The notes under the pieces were generated by a model that was not told where the DNA came from, ran no database searches, and was given only the letters and a program-made list of their open reading frames with translations. Both the position numbers and the translations under genes were made by a program. From assembly GCA_001443485.1 (NCBI GenBank), contig LDXQ01000013.1, forward strand, positions 1-39,515: 39,515 nucleotides of DNA, read 5' to 3'. Of this stretch, positions 16,319-24,463 are shown one piece after another. This stretch comes from Candidatus Sysuimicrobiota bacterium CSP1-3 (GTDB lineage Bacteria > Sysuimicrobiota > Sysuimicrobiia > Sysuimicrobiales > Humicultoraceae). How positions within the stretch are numbered: position 1 is the first letter of the stretch; each line of letters begins with the position of its first letter.

Positions 16319-16367
16319 CCCGCGGGCCCACCGCGCCTGGAGCGGCGGAGTGGGGGAGGAAAGGCAG

Positions 16368-16478
16368 ATGCCCGAACGGGGCGAGCGCTACGCCATGCTG
16401 GGTTACCTGGCGATGATTCTGCTCACCGCCGCGGTGGCCACGTTCATCGTCTCCTGGATCAACGCCGCGTGCTTCTAA
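16368..16478 (+). CDS. 36-residue single-helix membrane protein
   Basis: A very short reading frame: MPERGERYAMLG, then one hydrophobic helix (about 10-31) ending NAACF and TAA at 16476-16478. Support comes from a strong ribosome site (GGGGGAGGAAAGGCAG directly before the ATG), a charged N-terminus followed by a clean transmembrane segment, and its place 49 nt after another small membrane protein. Tiny single-pass subunits are common in respiratory oxidoreductases (CydX or CcoQ types), but I see no specific homology. It is a candidate small subunit or stabiliser of the downstream cytochrome complex. Confidence 0.6.
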   Translation: MPERGERYAMLGYLAMILLTAAVATFIVSWINAACF

Positions 16479-16548
16479 CGCCGTCAGGGGCGACGGGGGC
16501 AGCAATTCCCGGCATCCGCCGGTGCATGGTCTGAGCGAAGGATGGGAA

Positions 16549-16593
16549 ATCGGCCCAAGACCCGATGGCTTCACAGTAAGCGATCGGTACAGT
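16549..16593 (+). promoter_or_regulatory. ATCGGGC-type box and -10 before the 7-heme cytochrome
   Basis: ATCGGCC-CAAG-ACCCGAT (16549-16566) matches 6 of 7 positions in each arm, in a context (GGGAAAT...CCCGATGG) very like the malic enzyme box. TACAGT lies at 16588-16593 after 21 nt. A start near 16600 would leave almost no leader before the GTG at 16610, so transcription may also come from upstream. Confidence 0.38.
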
Positions 16594-16609
16594 GAAGTCG
16601 GAGGTTGCG

Positions 16610-17521
16610 GTGGGCCGACTTCCTTTATTGTTCGTCAGCCTGACCGCGTTCGCCGTGCTCCTGCTGGCGGGCGCGGCGGCGGCACAGGCGGCGCAGGAAG
16701 AGGAGGCCTGTCTGTCCTGCCACGCCGCCGAGGGGCTCACTCTCACTCTCCCCGGTAAGGAATCCCTGCCGGTCACCATTGATCCGAAGATCTTTAAGCA
16801 GTCGGTGCACGGCAGCGTCCTCACGTGTGCTACCTGCCACCCCAACAACACGCAGTACCCGCACCCGAAAGTGGCCGCCAAGACCTTGCGCGACTACAAG
16901 GTAGCGCGGGCGGAGATCTGCCAGACCTGTCACAGTGATGTGGCCAAGGAGTTTGCCGGCAGCATCCACGGGCGGGCGCTGGTGATGGGCTTTCCGGACG
17001 TGCCCAGCTGCACCTCCTGCCACGGCGCGCACGACGTCGTGCAGGCGTCCACGCCGGCCTTTCGCAACAACACGCCGCAGCTGTGCGGCACCTGCCACGG
17101 CGACCCGCGGATCATGGCCAAGTACGGACTGCGGCCGGTCTACGAGGCGTACATCCGGGAGTTCCACGGCGTCACCACTACGCTGTACAAGCTGACCAAG
17201 CCCTACAGCCCCACGCCGGCAGCGATCTGCTACGACTGCCACGGTGTACACAACATCAAGGACACCAACGACCCCGCCGCGCTGGTGGCCGCGGGGAACA
17301 TCCTCACCACCTGCCGGAAGTGCCACCCCACCGCCGGCCGGTTGTTCGCCAGCGCCTGGACCGAGCACGCGACGCCGGGTCCGCAGGCTAGCCCGCTCGT
17401 CTACTATGTGCAGGTCTTCTACCGGCTGCTCATCCCCTCGGTGCTGGGATTCCTGGTGATGCTCAGCGTGCTCGACCTGGGCCGCTGGGCGGGGGACCGG
17501 CTGAAGGGGCTGCGGGGATGA
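16610..17521 (+). CDS. Seven-heme cytochrome c with C-terminal membrane anchor
   Basis: A 303-residue exported cytochrome. The N-terminal signal (about 3-27, LPLLFVSLTAFAVLLLAGAAAAQA) is followed by seven CXXCH motifs: CLSCH, CATCH, CQTCH, CTSCH, CGTCH, CYDCH, CRKCH. A C-terminal transmembrane helix (about 265-287, RLLIPSVLGFLVMLSVLDLG) anchors it. The GTG at 16610 is preferred to the GTG at 16592, since GGAGG lies at 16600-16604 with 5 nt spacing. The stop overlaps the cytochrome b start (ATGA). Together they resemble membrane quinol dehydrogenase modules passing electrons from a b-type cytochrome to extracytoplasmic multiheme carriers. The terminal acceptor is not encoded here. Confidence 0.9.
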   Translation: MGRLPLLFVSLTAFAVLLLAGAAAAQAAQEEEACLSCHAAEGLTLTLPGKESLPVTIDPKIFKQSVHGSVLTCATCHPNNTQYPHPKVAAKTLRDYKVARAEICQTCHSDVAKEFAGSIHGRALVMGFPDVPSCTSCHGAHDVVQASTPAFRNNTPQLCGTCHGDPRIMAKYGLRPVYEAYIREFHGVTTTLYKLTKPYSPTPAAICYDCHGVHNIKDTNDPAALVAAGNILTTCRKCHPTAGRLFASAWTEHATPGPQASPLVYYVQVFYRLLIPSVLGFLVMLSVLDLGRWAGDRLKGLRG

Positions 17522-18294
17522 ACCGACGGAGCCGCGGGCCGACGGTGCAGCGTTTCACTCTGGCGCAACGGGTCGAGCACTTCTTCCTGATTCTTTCGTT
17601 CAACATACTGGCCTTCACCGGCCTGCCGCAGAAGTACTTCTATACCGGGTGGGCGGAGCGGATCATCCGGCTGATGGGCGGGATCGAGACCACCCGCCTC
17701 ATCCACCGCACCTTTGCCGTCCTGCTGATTCTGCAGTCCCTCTATCACATCGGTGCCGTCCTCGCGGCTCGGCGGGCGGGTCGAGAGCGGGGCGCGATGG
17801 GCCTCGGCTTCACGGACTTCCGCAACGTGCTCCTGGACATGGCCTACCTGGCCGGGCTGCGGCGGGAGAAGCCGTCCTTCGGCCGCTACGACTACCGGCA
17901 GAAGTTCGAGTACTGGGCGGTGGTCTGGGGGACGGCGATCATGGCCACCACCGGCCTGATCATGTGGTTCCCCGAGCTCCTCGCCCGCCTTGTCCCCGGC
18001 GTGCTCGTTCCCGCGGCGCGGGTGGCGCACGGTGGGGAGGCCATCCTGGCGATCGTGGCCGTGATCATCTGGCACTTCTACAATGCGCACTTCCGGCCCG
18101 ACATCTTTCCCATGGATCCCGCGATGTTCACCGGTCGGATGGAGGTCGAACGCCTGCGCCACGAGCACGCCGAGGAGTACGTCCGGCTGATGGAGACGGG
18201 GGATCTTGTCCCGGAGGCGGTCTCCCCGCCGGAAGTCGAACCTGCACGACCCGCGACGCCGTCCCCTTCCGAGGACCAGAACTCCTCGAGCTAA
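17518..18294 (+). CDS. Membrane cytochrome b subunit (formate dehydrogenase gamma/NarI-like fold)
   Basis: A 258-residue protein with four to five membrane helices. Histidines suited to heme b ligation lie in RVEHFFLILSFN (about residue 20), RLIHRTFAVLLIL and SLYHIGAV (about 64 and 78), VAHGGEAIL, and IIWHFYNAHF (about 180-190). Quinone-linked cytochrome b subunits of this kind carry two hemes across the membrane and link the quinol pool to a partner. Its gene overlaps that of the 7-heme cytochrome by 4 nt, so the two probably form one complex. The C-terminal tail (about 215-258) is hydrophilic, rich in Pro, Glu and Ser. The stop overlaps the stop of the convergent TRAP gene. Confidence 0.85.
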   Translation: MNRRSRGPTVQRFTLAQRVEHFFLILSFNILAFTGLPQKYFYTGWAERIIRLMGGIETTRLIHRTFAVLLILQSLYHIGAVLAARRAGRERGAMGLGFTDFRNVLLDMAYLAGLRREKPSFGRYDYRQKFEYWAVVWGTAIMATTGLIMWFPELLARLVPGVLVPAARVAHGGEAILAIVAVIIWHFYNAHFRPDIFPMDPAMFTGRMEVERLRHEHAEEYVRLMETGDLVPEAVSPPEVEPARPATPSPSEDQNSSS

Positions 18295-20255
18295 ACTCGC
18301 CGGTCTCCTTCGGTGGGATCTGTGGCCACCGGGCGCAGGGCCGGGCGGGCGCGCTGCAGCGCAACGACGGCGAGCAGGAGCCCGAGCCCCACCACGTCGG
18401 TGACCAGGCCGGGCCGGATGAGCAGGAGCGAAGCGACCAGGAGGACGCCGCGCTCCGCCCAGGTGGCCGGGCGGATCAGGTAGCCGATCACCGCCCCGGC
18501 CAGGGCCAGCGTGCCAATCGAGCCCGTGGCCAGCGCCAGGACCGTCTCCGTCCAGGGCGCCTGAGCGACGAACATGGCCGGCCCGTACACGAACATGAAG
18601 GGGACGATGTAGCCGGCGAGTCCCAGGCGCATGGACTCAATCGAGGACTCCCACATGGGGGCCCTGGCGATGCTGGCGGCGGCAAACGAGGCGAAGGCCA
18701 CCGGCGGCGTCACCGCCGAGATCACCGAGAAGTAGAAGATGAACATGTGGGCAGACAGTGGCGCGGCGCCGAGCTTGACCAGCGCGGGGGCCAGCACGCT
18801 GGCCCCAATGGCGTAGGCGGCGGTGGTCGGTAATCCTGTGCCCAGGACGATCGCCGCCACCATCGTGGCCGCCAGGGCCAGGAGCAGGTTGCCGCCGGCC
18901 ACGTTGATGACCAGTTCGGAGAACTTGCCGCCCAGACCGGTGAGGGCCAGGATTCCGACGATGATCCCGGCCGCGGCGCAACTCACGCCGATCTCGATCG
19001 TGCGCTTCCCGCCCTCTTCCATAGCGCTGATGATCTTCCGCAGGGTGAGGCGGGTGTCCGCGCGGAAGAGCGAGACCACCAGCGCCGTTGCCAGCGCGTA
19101 GAGAGCGGCGCGGAATGGAGACGCGCCGGTCCCCATGATCAGGTAGAGCAGCACGACCAGCGGAACGAACATGTAGCCGTGCTGGAGCATGACCGCGCTA
19201 AAGCGCGGCAGGTCCCGGCGGGGCAGCCCCCGCAGGTTCTGCGAGGCGGAGTAGAAGTCGATCATCCAGTAGGCGGCCACATAGTAGAGCAGCGCCGGCC
19301 CGATGGCGGCTACGGCCACGGTCGCGTACGGGACCCCCAGGATGTCAGCCATTAGGAAGGCACCCGCGCCCATGACCGGGGGCACGATCTGCCCCCCCGT
19401 GCTGTTCATCGCCTCGACGCCGGCCGCTACCGTGGCCCGGAAGCCCGTGGCCTTCATCAGGGGGATGTTGATCACGCCGTCCACCATCACGTTGGCGGCG
19501 GAGGAGCCGCTGGCCGTCCCGAACAACGCGCTCGTCAGGATAGAGACCTTGGCCGGCCCGCCGCGGCGGCCGCCGGCCACGCTGAGCGCGGCCTGCACGA
19601 TGTACTTACCGATGTTGGTCGCCTCGAGGAAGGCGCCGAACAGAATGAAGAGGTAGACGTCCCGGGCGGAGACCTGGATGGGAATGCCGTAGATCCCGTT
19701 GTCGCTGAAGAGAAACGAGATGACCGTGTTGAACGAGAAGCCCTTGTGCTCGAGCAGCCCCGGCAGGTAGGGCCCGATGAACGGATAGAACGCGAAGAGC
19801 GCGCAGAGAATCGGCAGTGACCAGCCCGTGGCCCGCCGCGAGGCCTCGATCGTGACGATGACGAGCAGCGACCCGATAATGACATCACTGCGGGTCGGGA
19901 AGACCCCGGCGCGGCCGGTCAGTTCTTCAAAGGTCACGAACATGTAGGTGACGACGACGAGGCTCGTCAGGATGAGCAGCCAGTCCACCACCGTCGGCCG
20001 GGTCGATCCCCGCCGCCCGGGGATCAGCAGGAAGGCCAGTACCACCACGAAGGTCAGGTGCATGCCGTAGAGCTTCTGCGGCTCGGTGACGATGTCGAAG
20101 AAACGGCCGAGGACCAGGATGTGGTAGATGGCCATGGCCGCGGCGACCGCCTGGACCAGGGCCCGCAAGGGGCCGTGCAGCGAGCGCACGGTCAGCTCGG
20201 AGGCATCTCCGAGCTGACTCGTGTCGACCGGCAGGCCGGAGGTGGAATTGCTCAA
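18291..20255 (-). CDS. TRAP transporter fused permease (TAXI type, 4TM+12TM)
   Basis: A 654-residue polytopic membrane protein combining the small and large TRAP membrane subunits, as is usual in TAXI systems. Characteristic blocks include SALFGTASGSSAANVMVDGVINIPLMKATGF (about 230-260), NSTGGQIVPPVMGAGAFLMA (about 270-290), LGTGLPTTAAYAIGASVLAPAL (about 470-490) and FYFSVISAVTPPVAFASFAAASIA. These glycine/proline-rich stretches form the DctM-type transport core. It takes up a carboxylate (dicarboxylate or glutamate-like in studied cases) using an ion gradient with the adjacent binding protein. The start appears to be TTG at 20255 with GGAG about 10 nt before, 25 nt after the binding-protein stop. 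Confidence 0.93.
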   Translation of the reverse strand: MSNSTSGLPVDTSQLGDASELTVRSLHGPLRALVQAVAAAMAIYHILVLGRFFDIVTEPQKLYGMHLTFVVVLAFLLIPGRRGSTRPTVVDWLLILTSLVVVTYMFVTFEELTGRAGVFPTRSDVIIGSLLVIVTIEASRRATGWSLPILCALFAFYPFIGPYLPGLLEHKGFSFNTVISFLFSDNGIYGIPIQVSARDVYLFILFGAFLEATNIGKYIVQAALSVAGGRRGGPAKVSILTSALFGTASGSSAANVMVDGVINIPLMKATGFRATVAAGVEAMNSTGGQIVPPVMGAGAFLMADILGVPYATVAVAAIGPALLYYVAAYWMIDFYSASQNLRGLPRRDLPRFSAVMLQHGYMFVPLVVLLYLIMGTGASPFRAALYALATALVVSLFRADTRLTLRKIISAMEEGGKRTIEIGVSCAAAGIIVGILALTGLGGKFSELVINVAGGNLLLALAATMVAAIVLGTGLPTTAAYAIGASVLAPALVKLGAAPLSAHMFIFYFSVISAVTPPVAFASFAAASIARAPMWESSIESMRLGLAGYIVPFMFVYGPAMFVAQAPWTETVLALATGSIGTLALAGAVIGYLIRPATWAERGVLLVASLLLIRPGLVTDVVGLGLLLAVVALQRARPALRPVATDPTEGDRRV

Positions 20256-20280
20256 GCGCCCGTGCTCCGGGGGCCCGGTC

Positions 20281-21282
20281 TCACTTCCTCATTTCCGGCG
20301 GGATATGTTGGTCCAGCAGTTTCGTTCCTGCTTCCCGGAAGTACCGGACCGCGCCCGGATGCAGGGGGAGCTTGATGTAGAAGAGGTTGACGGGCAGCGT
20401 CTCCCCCGCCGACGGGTGTACACTCTCCAGAAAGTCACGGTTGGAGAAGATCGTCTTGACGAGTTCGTAGACGAAGTCCTCCGGCATGTCCTTGTGCACG
20501 ATGGCGGCGTTCCACATCTGCAACGTGCCGATGGGCATGTCCTGTCCCCGGTAGACGCCGGGGCGGATCGCCGCGCGGGCCAGGTAGGGCATCCGCTCCG
20601 TGAGTGCCGTCACCTGTTCCGGAGTGAACCCAAAGAACCGGACGGGTCGGGTGACCGCGGCCTCGAGCCAGGCGGGTACCGGCACGCCGATCACGCCGAA
20701 GTTCGCGTCCACCACGCCGTCGCGCATCGCCGAGGCGCCGTCGGCAAAGCCCAGGTAGACGACACGGCGCGCCTTGATGCCGAACAATTCGAGGACGCGG
20801 TCGCCGACAAACTCCGCCGAACCGCCCCGCGGGCCCAAGCTGACGACCTTGCCGTTGAGGTCCGCCACCGAGCGAATCGGCGAGCCGGCGTCGACCATCC
20901 AGTGGGCGAAGGAGGTGTACATGGGGAAGGCGACGCGGACGGTGTCCATCTTCTTGCCCTTGAACTCGCCGATCCCGTTGAGGGCCTCATACAGCGGGCC
21001 GGTCGTCGTCATGCCGAGTTCGATCTCCTTGGTGAACACGAGCTGCACGTTCTGCACCGGACCGCCGGTGACACGGTTCGTCGCCGGCAGCCCCATCTTC
21101 TCGCCGATGATGCGGGCGTAGCCGCCGGCCACGACGAAGTAGACTCCCCCGATCGATGCCGAGCCGATGGTCACGGTGCGAGGCCAGCCCGGGCGCACCT
21201 GGGCGTGACCCGCCAGAGGAAGTACCAGCGTGATCGCCACGATGACGATCGCCGCCACCCGTGTTGCTACGGCCATCCGCAT
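20281..21282 (-). CDS. TAXI-family TRAP transporter substrate-binding protein
   Basis: A 333-residue exported binding protein. The signal peptide (about 5-28, ending PLAGHA) is followed by the TAXI core: VTIGSASIGGVYFVVAGGYARIIGEK (about 37-62), the Asn/Gly-rich TNRVTGGPVQNVQLV, and LNGKVVSLGPRGGSAEFVGDRVLELFG. It delivers substrate to the fused permease encoded next. The ATG at 21282 is chosen because AGGAGGG lies about 8 nt before it and the signal peptide begins there; the ATG at 21330 is unsupported. Tandem ATCGGGC boxes precede its promoter. The substrate cannot be read; the metabolic neighbourhood favours glutamate or a C4-dicarboxylate. Confidence 0.92.
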   Translation of the reverse strand: MRMAVATRVAAIVIVAITLVLPLAGHAQVRPGWPRTVTIGSASIGGVYFVVAGGYARIIGEKMGLPATNRVTGGPVQNVQLVFTKEIELGMTTTGPLYEALNGIGEFKGKKMDTVRVAFPMYTSFAHWMVDAGSPIRSVADLNGKVVSLGPRGGSAEFVGDRVLELFGIKARRVVYLGFADGASAMRDGVVDANFGVIGVPVPAWLEAAVTRPVRFFGFTPEQVTALTERMPYLARAAIRPGVYRGQDMPIGTLQMWNAAIVHKDMPEDFVYELVKTIFSNRDFLESVHPSAGETLPVNLFYIKLPLHPGAVRYFREAGTKLLDQHIPPEMRK

Positions 21283-21340
21283 GTAGTATCCCTCCTGTTT
21301 TCGTCGGGCTGGCTGACAGAGATTCTCCACTTTAGCACCC

Positions 21341-21411
21341 AGTCTAGCCGACCGCTGAGAGGCCGTGCCATCGGGCGGACGCCCGAGGCCGCCATCGGGC
21401 GGACGGGAAAT
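21341..21411 (-). promoter_or_regulatory. TAXI operon promoter with tandem ATCGGGC boxes
   Basis: On the minus strand -10 TAGACT (21341-21346) is followed upstream by a 23-nt gap and box 21370-21387 (ATCGGGC-GGAC-GCCCGAG). A second copy starts 24 bp further at 21394 (ATCGGGC-GGAC, weak second arm GGGAAAT). Both left arms are preceded by GCC. The expected -35 reads GGCACG. Confidence 0.5.
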
Positions 21412-21512
21412 ACTGCGTCAGTCCGATTGCTCCGCGTCATCCTGGAATGGACACTGTAATGTAGGCGGAAATCTGTCAAGAATCGCCGGTTTTCCTGCCT
21501 GGGGGTGTGACC

Positions 21513-22052
21513 ATGAGTGACGTCATCGTCCTGGCCATGCACGGGGCGCCGCCCACCGACTTCCCGCCGCAGGAGATCGGCGAACTGTTCATGCTGCACA
21601 TGCGCCTGGAGCACGTTGCCGGCCCCGAGCGGGCGGCGCTGGAAGGGCGTTTCGCCGCACTGGACGCCCGGGTCCGGGCCTGGCCGCGCACGCCACAGAA
21701 CGATCCTTTCAATGCCGGCTCGCTGGACCTGGCCGCGCACCTGGAGCGGCTGACGGGGTTGCCGGTTATCGTGGGGTTCAACGAGTTCTGCGCCCCCAGC
21801 CTCGATGAGGCGCTGGACCGGGCCGCGGCGACGTCCGCGGACCGTGTCGTCGTCGTCACCCCGATGGTCACCCGCGGCGGGGAGCACTCGGAGATCGACA
21901 TCCCTGCCGCCATCCGGCGCGCCGGGGAGCGCCATCCCCAGACCGCGTTCGTCTACGCCTGGCCCTACGGGATCGGGGCGGTGGCCCACTTTCTGGCCGG
22001 GCAGGTCCGCCTGGCGACGACGGCGTCGCTCTCCACCAAGACGCTCGAATAA
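21513..22052 (+). CDS. CbiX/SirB-like tetrapyrrole metal chelatase
   Basis: A 179-residue protein resembling the class II chelatase superfamily that inserts cobalt, iron or nickel into sirohydrochlorin or related tetrapyrroles. The first metal-ligand histidine motif is VLAMHGAPP (His10). The second lies in VVVVTPMVTRGGEHSEIDIP (about 112-131), equivalent to the LAPGxHxxxDIP element. A family-atypical insertion of about 50 residues lies between HGAPP and the core. The ATG at 21513 follows GGGGGTG; GTG at 21507 is an alternative. It precedes feoA by 102 nt on the same strand, so an iron or siroheme/heme link is plausible. Metal and substrate are not determinable. Confidence 0.7.
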   Translation: MSDVIVLAMHGAPPTDFPPQEIGELFMLHMRLEHVAGPERAALEGRFAALDARVRAWPRTPQNDPFNAGSLDLAAHLERLTGLPVIVGFNEFCAPSLDEALDRAAATSADRVVVVTPMVTRGGEHSEIDIPAAIRRAGERHPQTAFVYAWPYGIGAVAHFLAGQVRLATTASLSTKTLE

Positions 22053-22154
22053 GCCCCCCGGGGACGCGTTCCGCCAGGCAGAATACACCAGCGGCCTGAT
22101 TGCCGCCCCGGCACCCCAGCCCGACACTGAGATTCAGGAGGAATCCGCTCAACA

Positions 22155-22433
22155 ATGCCCCAGCCGGTGGGGAAGGCCGGTCTGAACGGCGAGGGCGCGC
22201 TGCGCAGTCTCGCGGACCTTCCAGTGGGGACCCGCGCGGTTATCGCCCGAATCCCCCTAGACGATCCAGGGACGGCCGCGGAACTCGCCGCCCTGCGTAT
22301 CCTGCCGGGGGAACCGGTGGAGGTGGTGGAGGTCATCCCCCTCCATGGGCCGTTGCTTGTCCAGACGGCCGGCGGTGTGTATGCGCTGGGTCGGCGGCTG
22401 GCCGGCCGGATCGCTGTACACGGAAAACCGTGA
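22155..22433 (+). CDS. feoA: Ferrous iron transport protein A
   Basis: A 92-residue cytoplasmic SH3-like FeoA protein that assists the FeoB transporter. The core reads LADLPVGTRAVIARI (about 19-33), then AALRILPGEPVEVVEVIPLHGPLLVQ (about 45-70), and VYALGRRLAGRIAV, the usual pattern of FeoA. GGAGGA lies about 11 nt before the ATG. Its TGA overlaps the GTG of feoB (GTGA), so the two are translationally coupled. Confidence 0.9.
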   Translation: MPQPVGKAGLNGEGALRSLADLPVGTRAVIARIPLDDPGTAAELAALRILPGEPVEVVEVIPLHGPLLVQTAGGVYALGRRLAGRIAVHGKP

Positions 22434-24421
22434 GCACTCTGGCCTGCCACCGGACTCCGTCCGCCGCCCGGCGAGACGGCCTCACCGTCGCTCTGGCCGG
22501 TAACCCCAACGTCGGCAAGTCGACCATCTTCAACCGCCTCACCGGTCTGGAGGTGCTGACCACCAACTACCCGGGTGCGACCGTCGAGGTGAACGCGGCG
22601 GTCGTCCGCCTGGACGGGCGCGTATTAACCCTCGTCGACCTGCCGGGGATCTATTGCCTGACCTGCTCCTCCGGTGATCAATGCGCCGCCCGGGAGGCCC
22701 TGCTGGAGAATCCGCCCGATGTCGTGGTGGCCATCCTGGACGCGACGAACCTGGCGCGGAACCTCTTCCTGGTCCTGCAGTTGATTGATCTCGGCTTCCG
22801 GGTCGTCGTCGCCCTCAACCTCGCCGATGCCGCAGAGCATGCCGGGATCCGGATCGATGCCCAGCACCTGCAAGACCTGCTCGGGGTCCCGGTGATCCCC
22901 ACCGTCGCCACCCGGGGTCACGGGCTCCGGGAGGTTCTGGCCGAGGCGCTGCGCGCGAGCGGCCGTCCGCCCGTGATCCGACACCGCTACGGACCGCGGT
23001 TGGAAGGGGAGGTCGCGCGGCTGGCCGGACAGCTGGACGGGCAGATGCCGCTGCCGGCCCGCGGTGCCGCACTGCTGGTGCTGGAGGGAGCCGCAGATGC
23101 GGGGATCCTGGCTGGCGCGGAGCCCGCGTCGAAGTCCGCGTGGACAGAGCGCGCGGCGGCGGCCGCCGATCGGGTGGCGGCGGCGTACGGGGAGCCCGCC
23201 TCGATGGCCGTGGCGCGCGAACGCCACGCCCTCGCGGACCGCATCGCGGCGAAGGTTATGGTGTCGCCGGGCGAGTTCCGCGGCCGCGCGGCCTGGCGGG
23301 TGGCCGTCCGTCCGGCCACGGGGATCCCGCTCCTCCTCGTCGTCCTGGCCGCCATCTTCGCCGGCCTGTTCTGGGGCGGTGGCGCGCTGGCCGCACTGGT
23401 GGACGGAGCGTGGGCTACCTACGCGTCGCCGCTCATCCGCGTGCTACTGCTGACCGTCTTCGGCGAAGGCGTCGTCGTGCGCACGTTGCTGTGGGGGCTC
23501 GATGCCGGTCTCAACGCCGTGCTCTCGGTGGGCATCCCGTACGTGCTCACCTTCTACGCCGTCCTCGGCGTATTGGAAGACACGGGATATCTCAACGCGG
23601 CCACGGTGCTGCTCGACCGGGTGATGCGCGGCCTGGGGCTTTCTGGGCGGGCGGCGATTCCGCTGGTCGCCGGCGCCGGGTGCAACGTGCCGGCGATCAT
23701 CGGGCTGCGCACGCTGCGTACCGAACGGGAACGGCTCATCGCCGGCACCCTGATTACCCTGGTGCCCTGCAGCGCGCGGACCGCCGTGATCTTCGGCGCC
23801 GTCGCCTACTACCTGGGGTGGTCGTGGGCCCTCGCGCTCTACGGGATCGTCACCGCGGTCGTGCTCGGCGCGGGCTGGGGGTTGAACCGGCTGATTCCCG
23901 GCGGCACGCCGGATCTGCTGGTCGAAGTCTTCCCCTTCCGCATCCCTGCCTTCCGCACCGTCGTCCGCAAGACCTGGGTCCGCGTGCGCGACTTCATCTT
24001 CGTGGCGGTGCCGATCGTGCTGGCGGGGAGCGTGGTCCTCGGCGCACTCTACGAGACGGGGCTGATCCGCCTGGCCACACGGCCTCTGGCGCCGATCGTG
24101 GAAGGCTGGCTCGGATTGCCGGCCGTGGCGGGCCTGACGCTCGTCTTCGCCGTCCTGCGCAAGGAACTCGCCCTGCAGTTGCTCGTGGCGCTGGCCATCG
24201 TGGAGTTCGGCCGCGGCGCCGAGAACCTGCTCTCCTTCATGAGCAAGGACCAACTGTTCACGTACGCCCTGGTGAACACGATCTACATCCCCTGCATCGC
24301 CACGATCGCCGTGCTCAGCCGCACGCTCGGCCGGCAGCGCGCGGCGGTGATCTCCCTGGGGACCGTCGCGCTGGCCGTGCTGCTCGGGGGGGTGACCATG
24401 CGGCTGCTGGCCCTCCGCTGA
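22430..24421 (+). CDS. feoB: Ferrous iron transporter B
   Basis: A 663-residue Fe(II) transporter with an N-terminal G domain and a polytopic membrane part. G-protein motifs: G1 GNPNVGKST (about 23-31), switch region NYPGATVEV, G3 DLPGIY, and a NLAD element where FeoB normally has NMxD. The membrane part begins at about residue 290 (RPATGIPLLLVVLAAIFAG) and carries the two gate motifs, GAGCNVPAIIGLRTL and VFAVLRKELALQLL. Starting at the GTG at 22430 gives a normal N-terminus (STLACHRTPS...LTVALAGNP); the open frame reaching further upstream belongs to feoA's shadow. The length is at the short end for FeoB. It implies growth where Fe(II) is available, as in anoxic settings. Confidence 0.95.
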   Translation: MSTLACHRTPSAARRDGLTVALAGNPNVGKSTIFNRLTGLEVLTTNYPGATVEVNAAVVRLDGRVLTLVDLPGIYCLTCSSGDQCAAREALLENPPDVVVAILDATNLARNLFLVLQLIDLGFRVVVALNLADAAEHAGIRIDAQHLQDLLGVPVIPTVATRGHGLREVLAEALRASGRPPVIRHRYGPRLEGEVARLAGQLDGQMPLPARGAALLVLEGAADAGILAGAEPASKSAWTERAAAAADRVAAAYGEPASMAVARERHALADRIAAKVMVSPGEFRGRAAWRVAVRPATGIPLLLVVLAAIFAGLFWGGGALAALVDGAWATYASPLIRVLLLTVFGEGVVVRTLLWGLDAGLNAVLSVGIPYVLTFYAVLGVLEDTGYLNAATVLLDRVMRGLGLSGRAAIPLVAGAGCNVPAIIGLRTLRTERERLIAGTLITLVPCSARTAVIFGAVAYYLGWSWALALYGIVTAVVLGAGWGLNRLIPGGTPDLLVEVFPFRIPAFRTVVRKTWVRVRDFIFVAVPIVLAGSVVLGALYETGLIRLATRPLAPIVEGWLGLPAVAGLTLVFAVLRKELALQLLVALAIVEFGRGAENLLSFMSKDQLFTYALVNTIYIPCIATIAVLSRTLGRQRAAVISLGTVALAVLLGGVTMRLLALR

Positions 24422-24463
24422 TTCCGGGAGTTCCCCCTCGGGTTCTCGCCGCAGAGAAGTCGC

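Noticed and set aside
16368-16478. Naming the 36-aa protein CydX or CcoQ
   Set aside because: Only size and a single helix agree; no bd or cbb3 oxidase gene is in the window.
16592-16609. Upstream GTG as start of the 7-heme cytochrome
   Set aside because: GGAGG at 16600-16604 fits the GTG at 16610 and would be inside the coding sequence otherwise; the signal peptide is complete from 16610.
24424-24440. GGGA-GT-TCCC repeat between feoB and the NrfD-like gene
   Set aside because: A 4-bp stem without a T tract is expected by chance in this composition.
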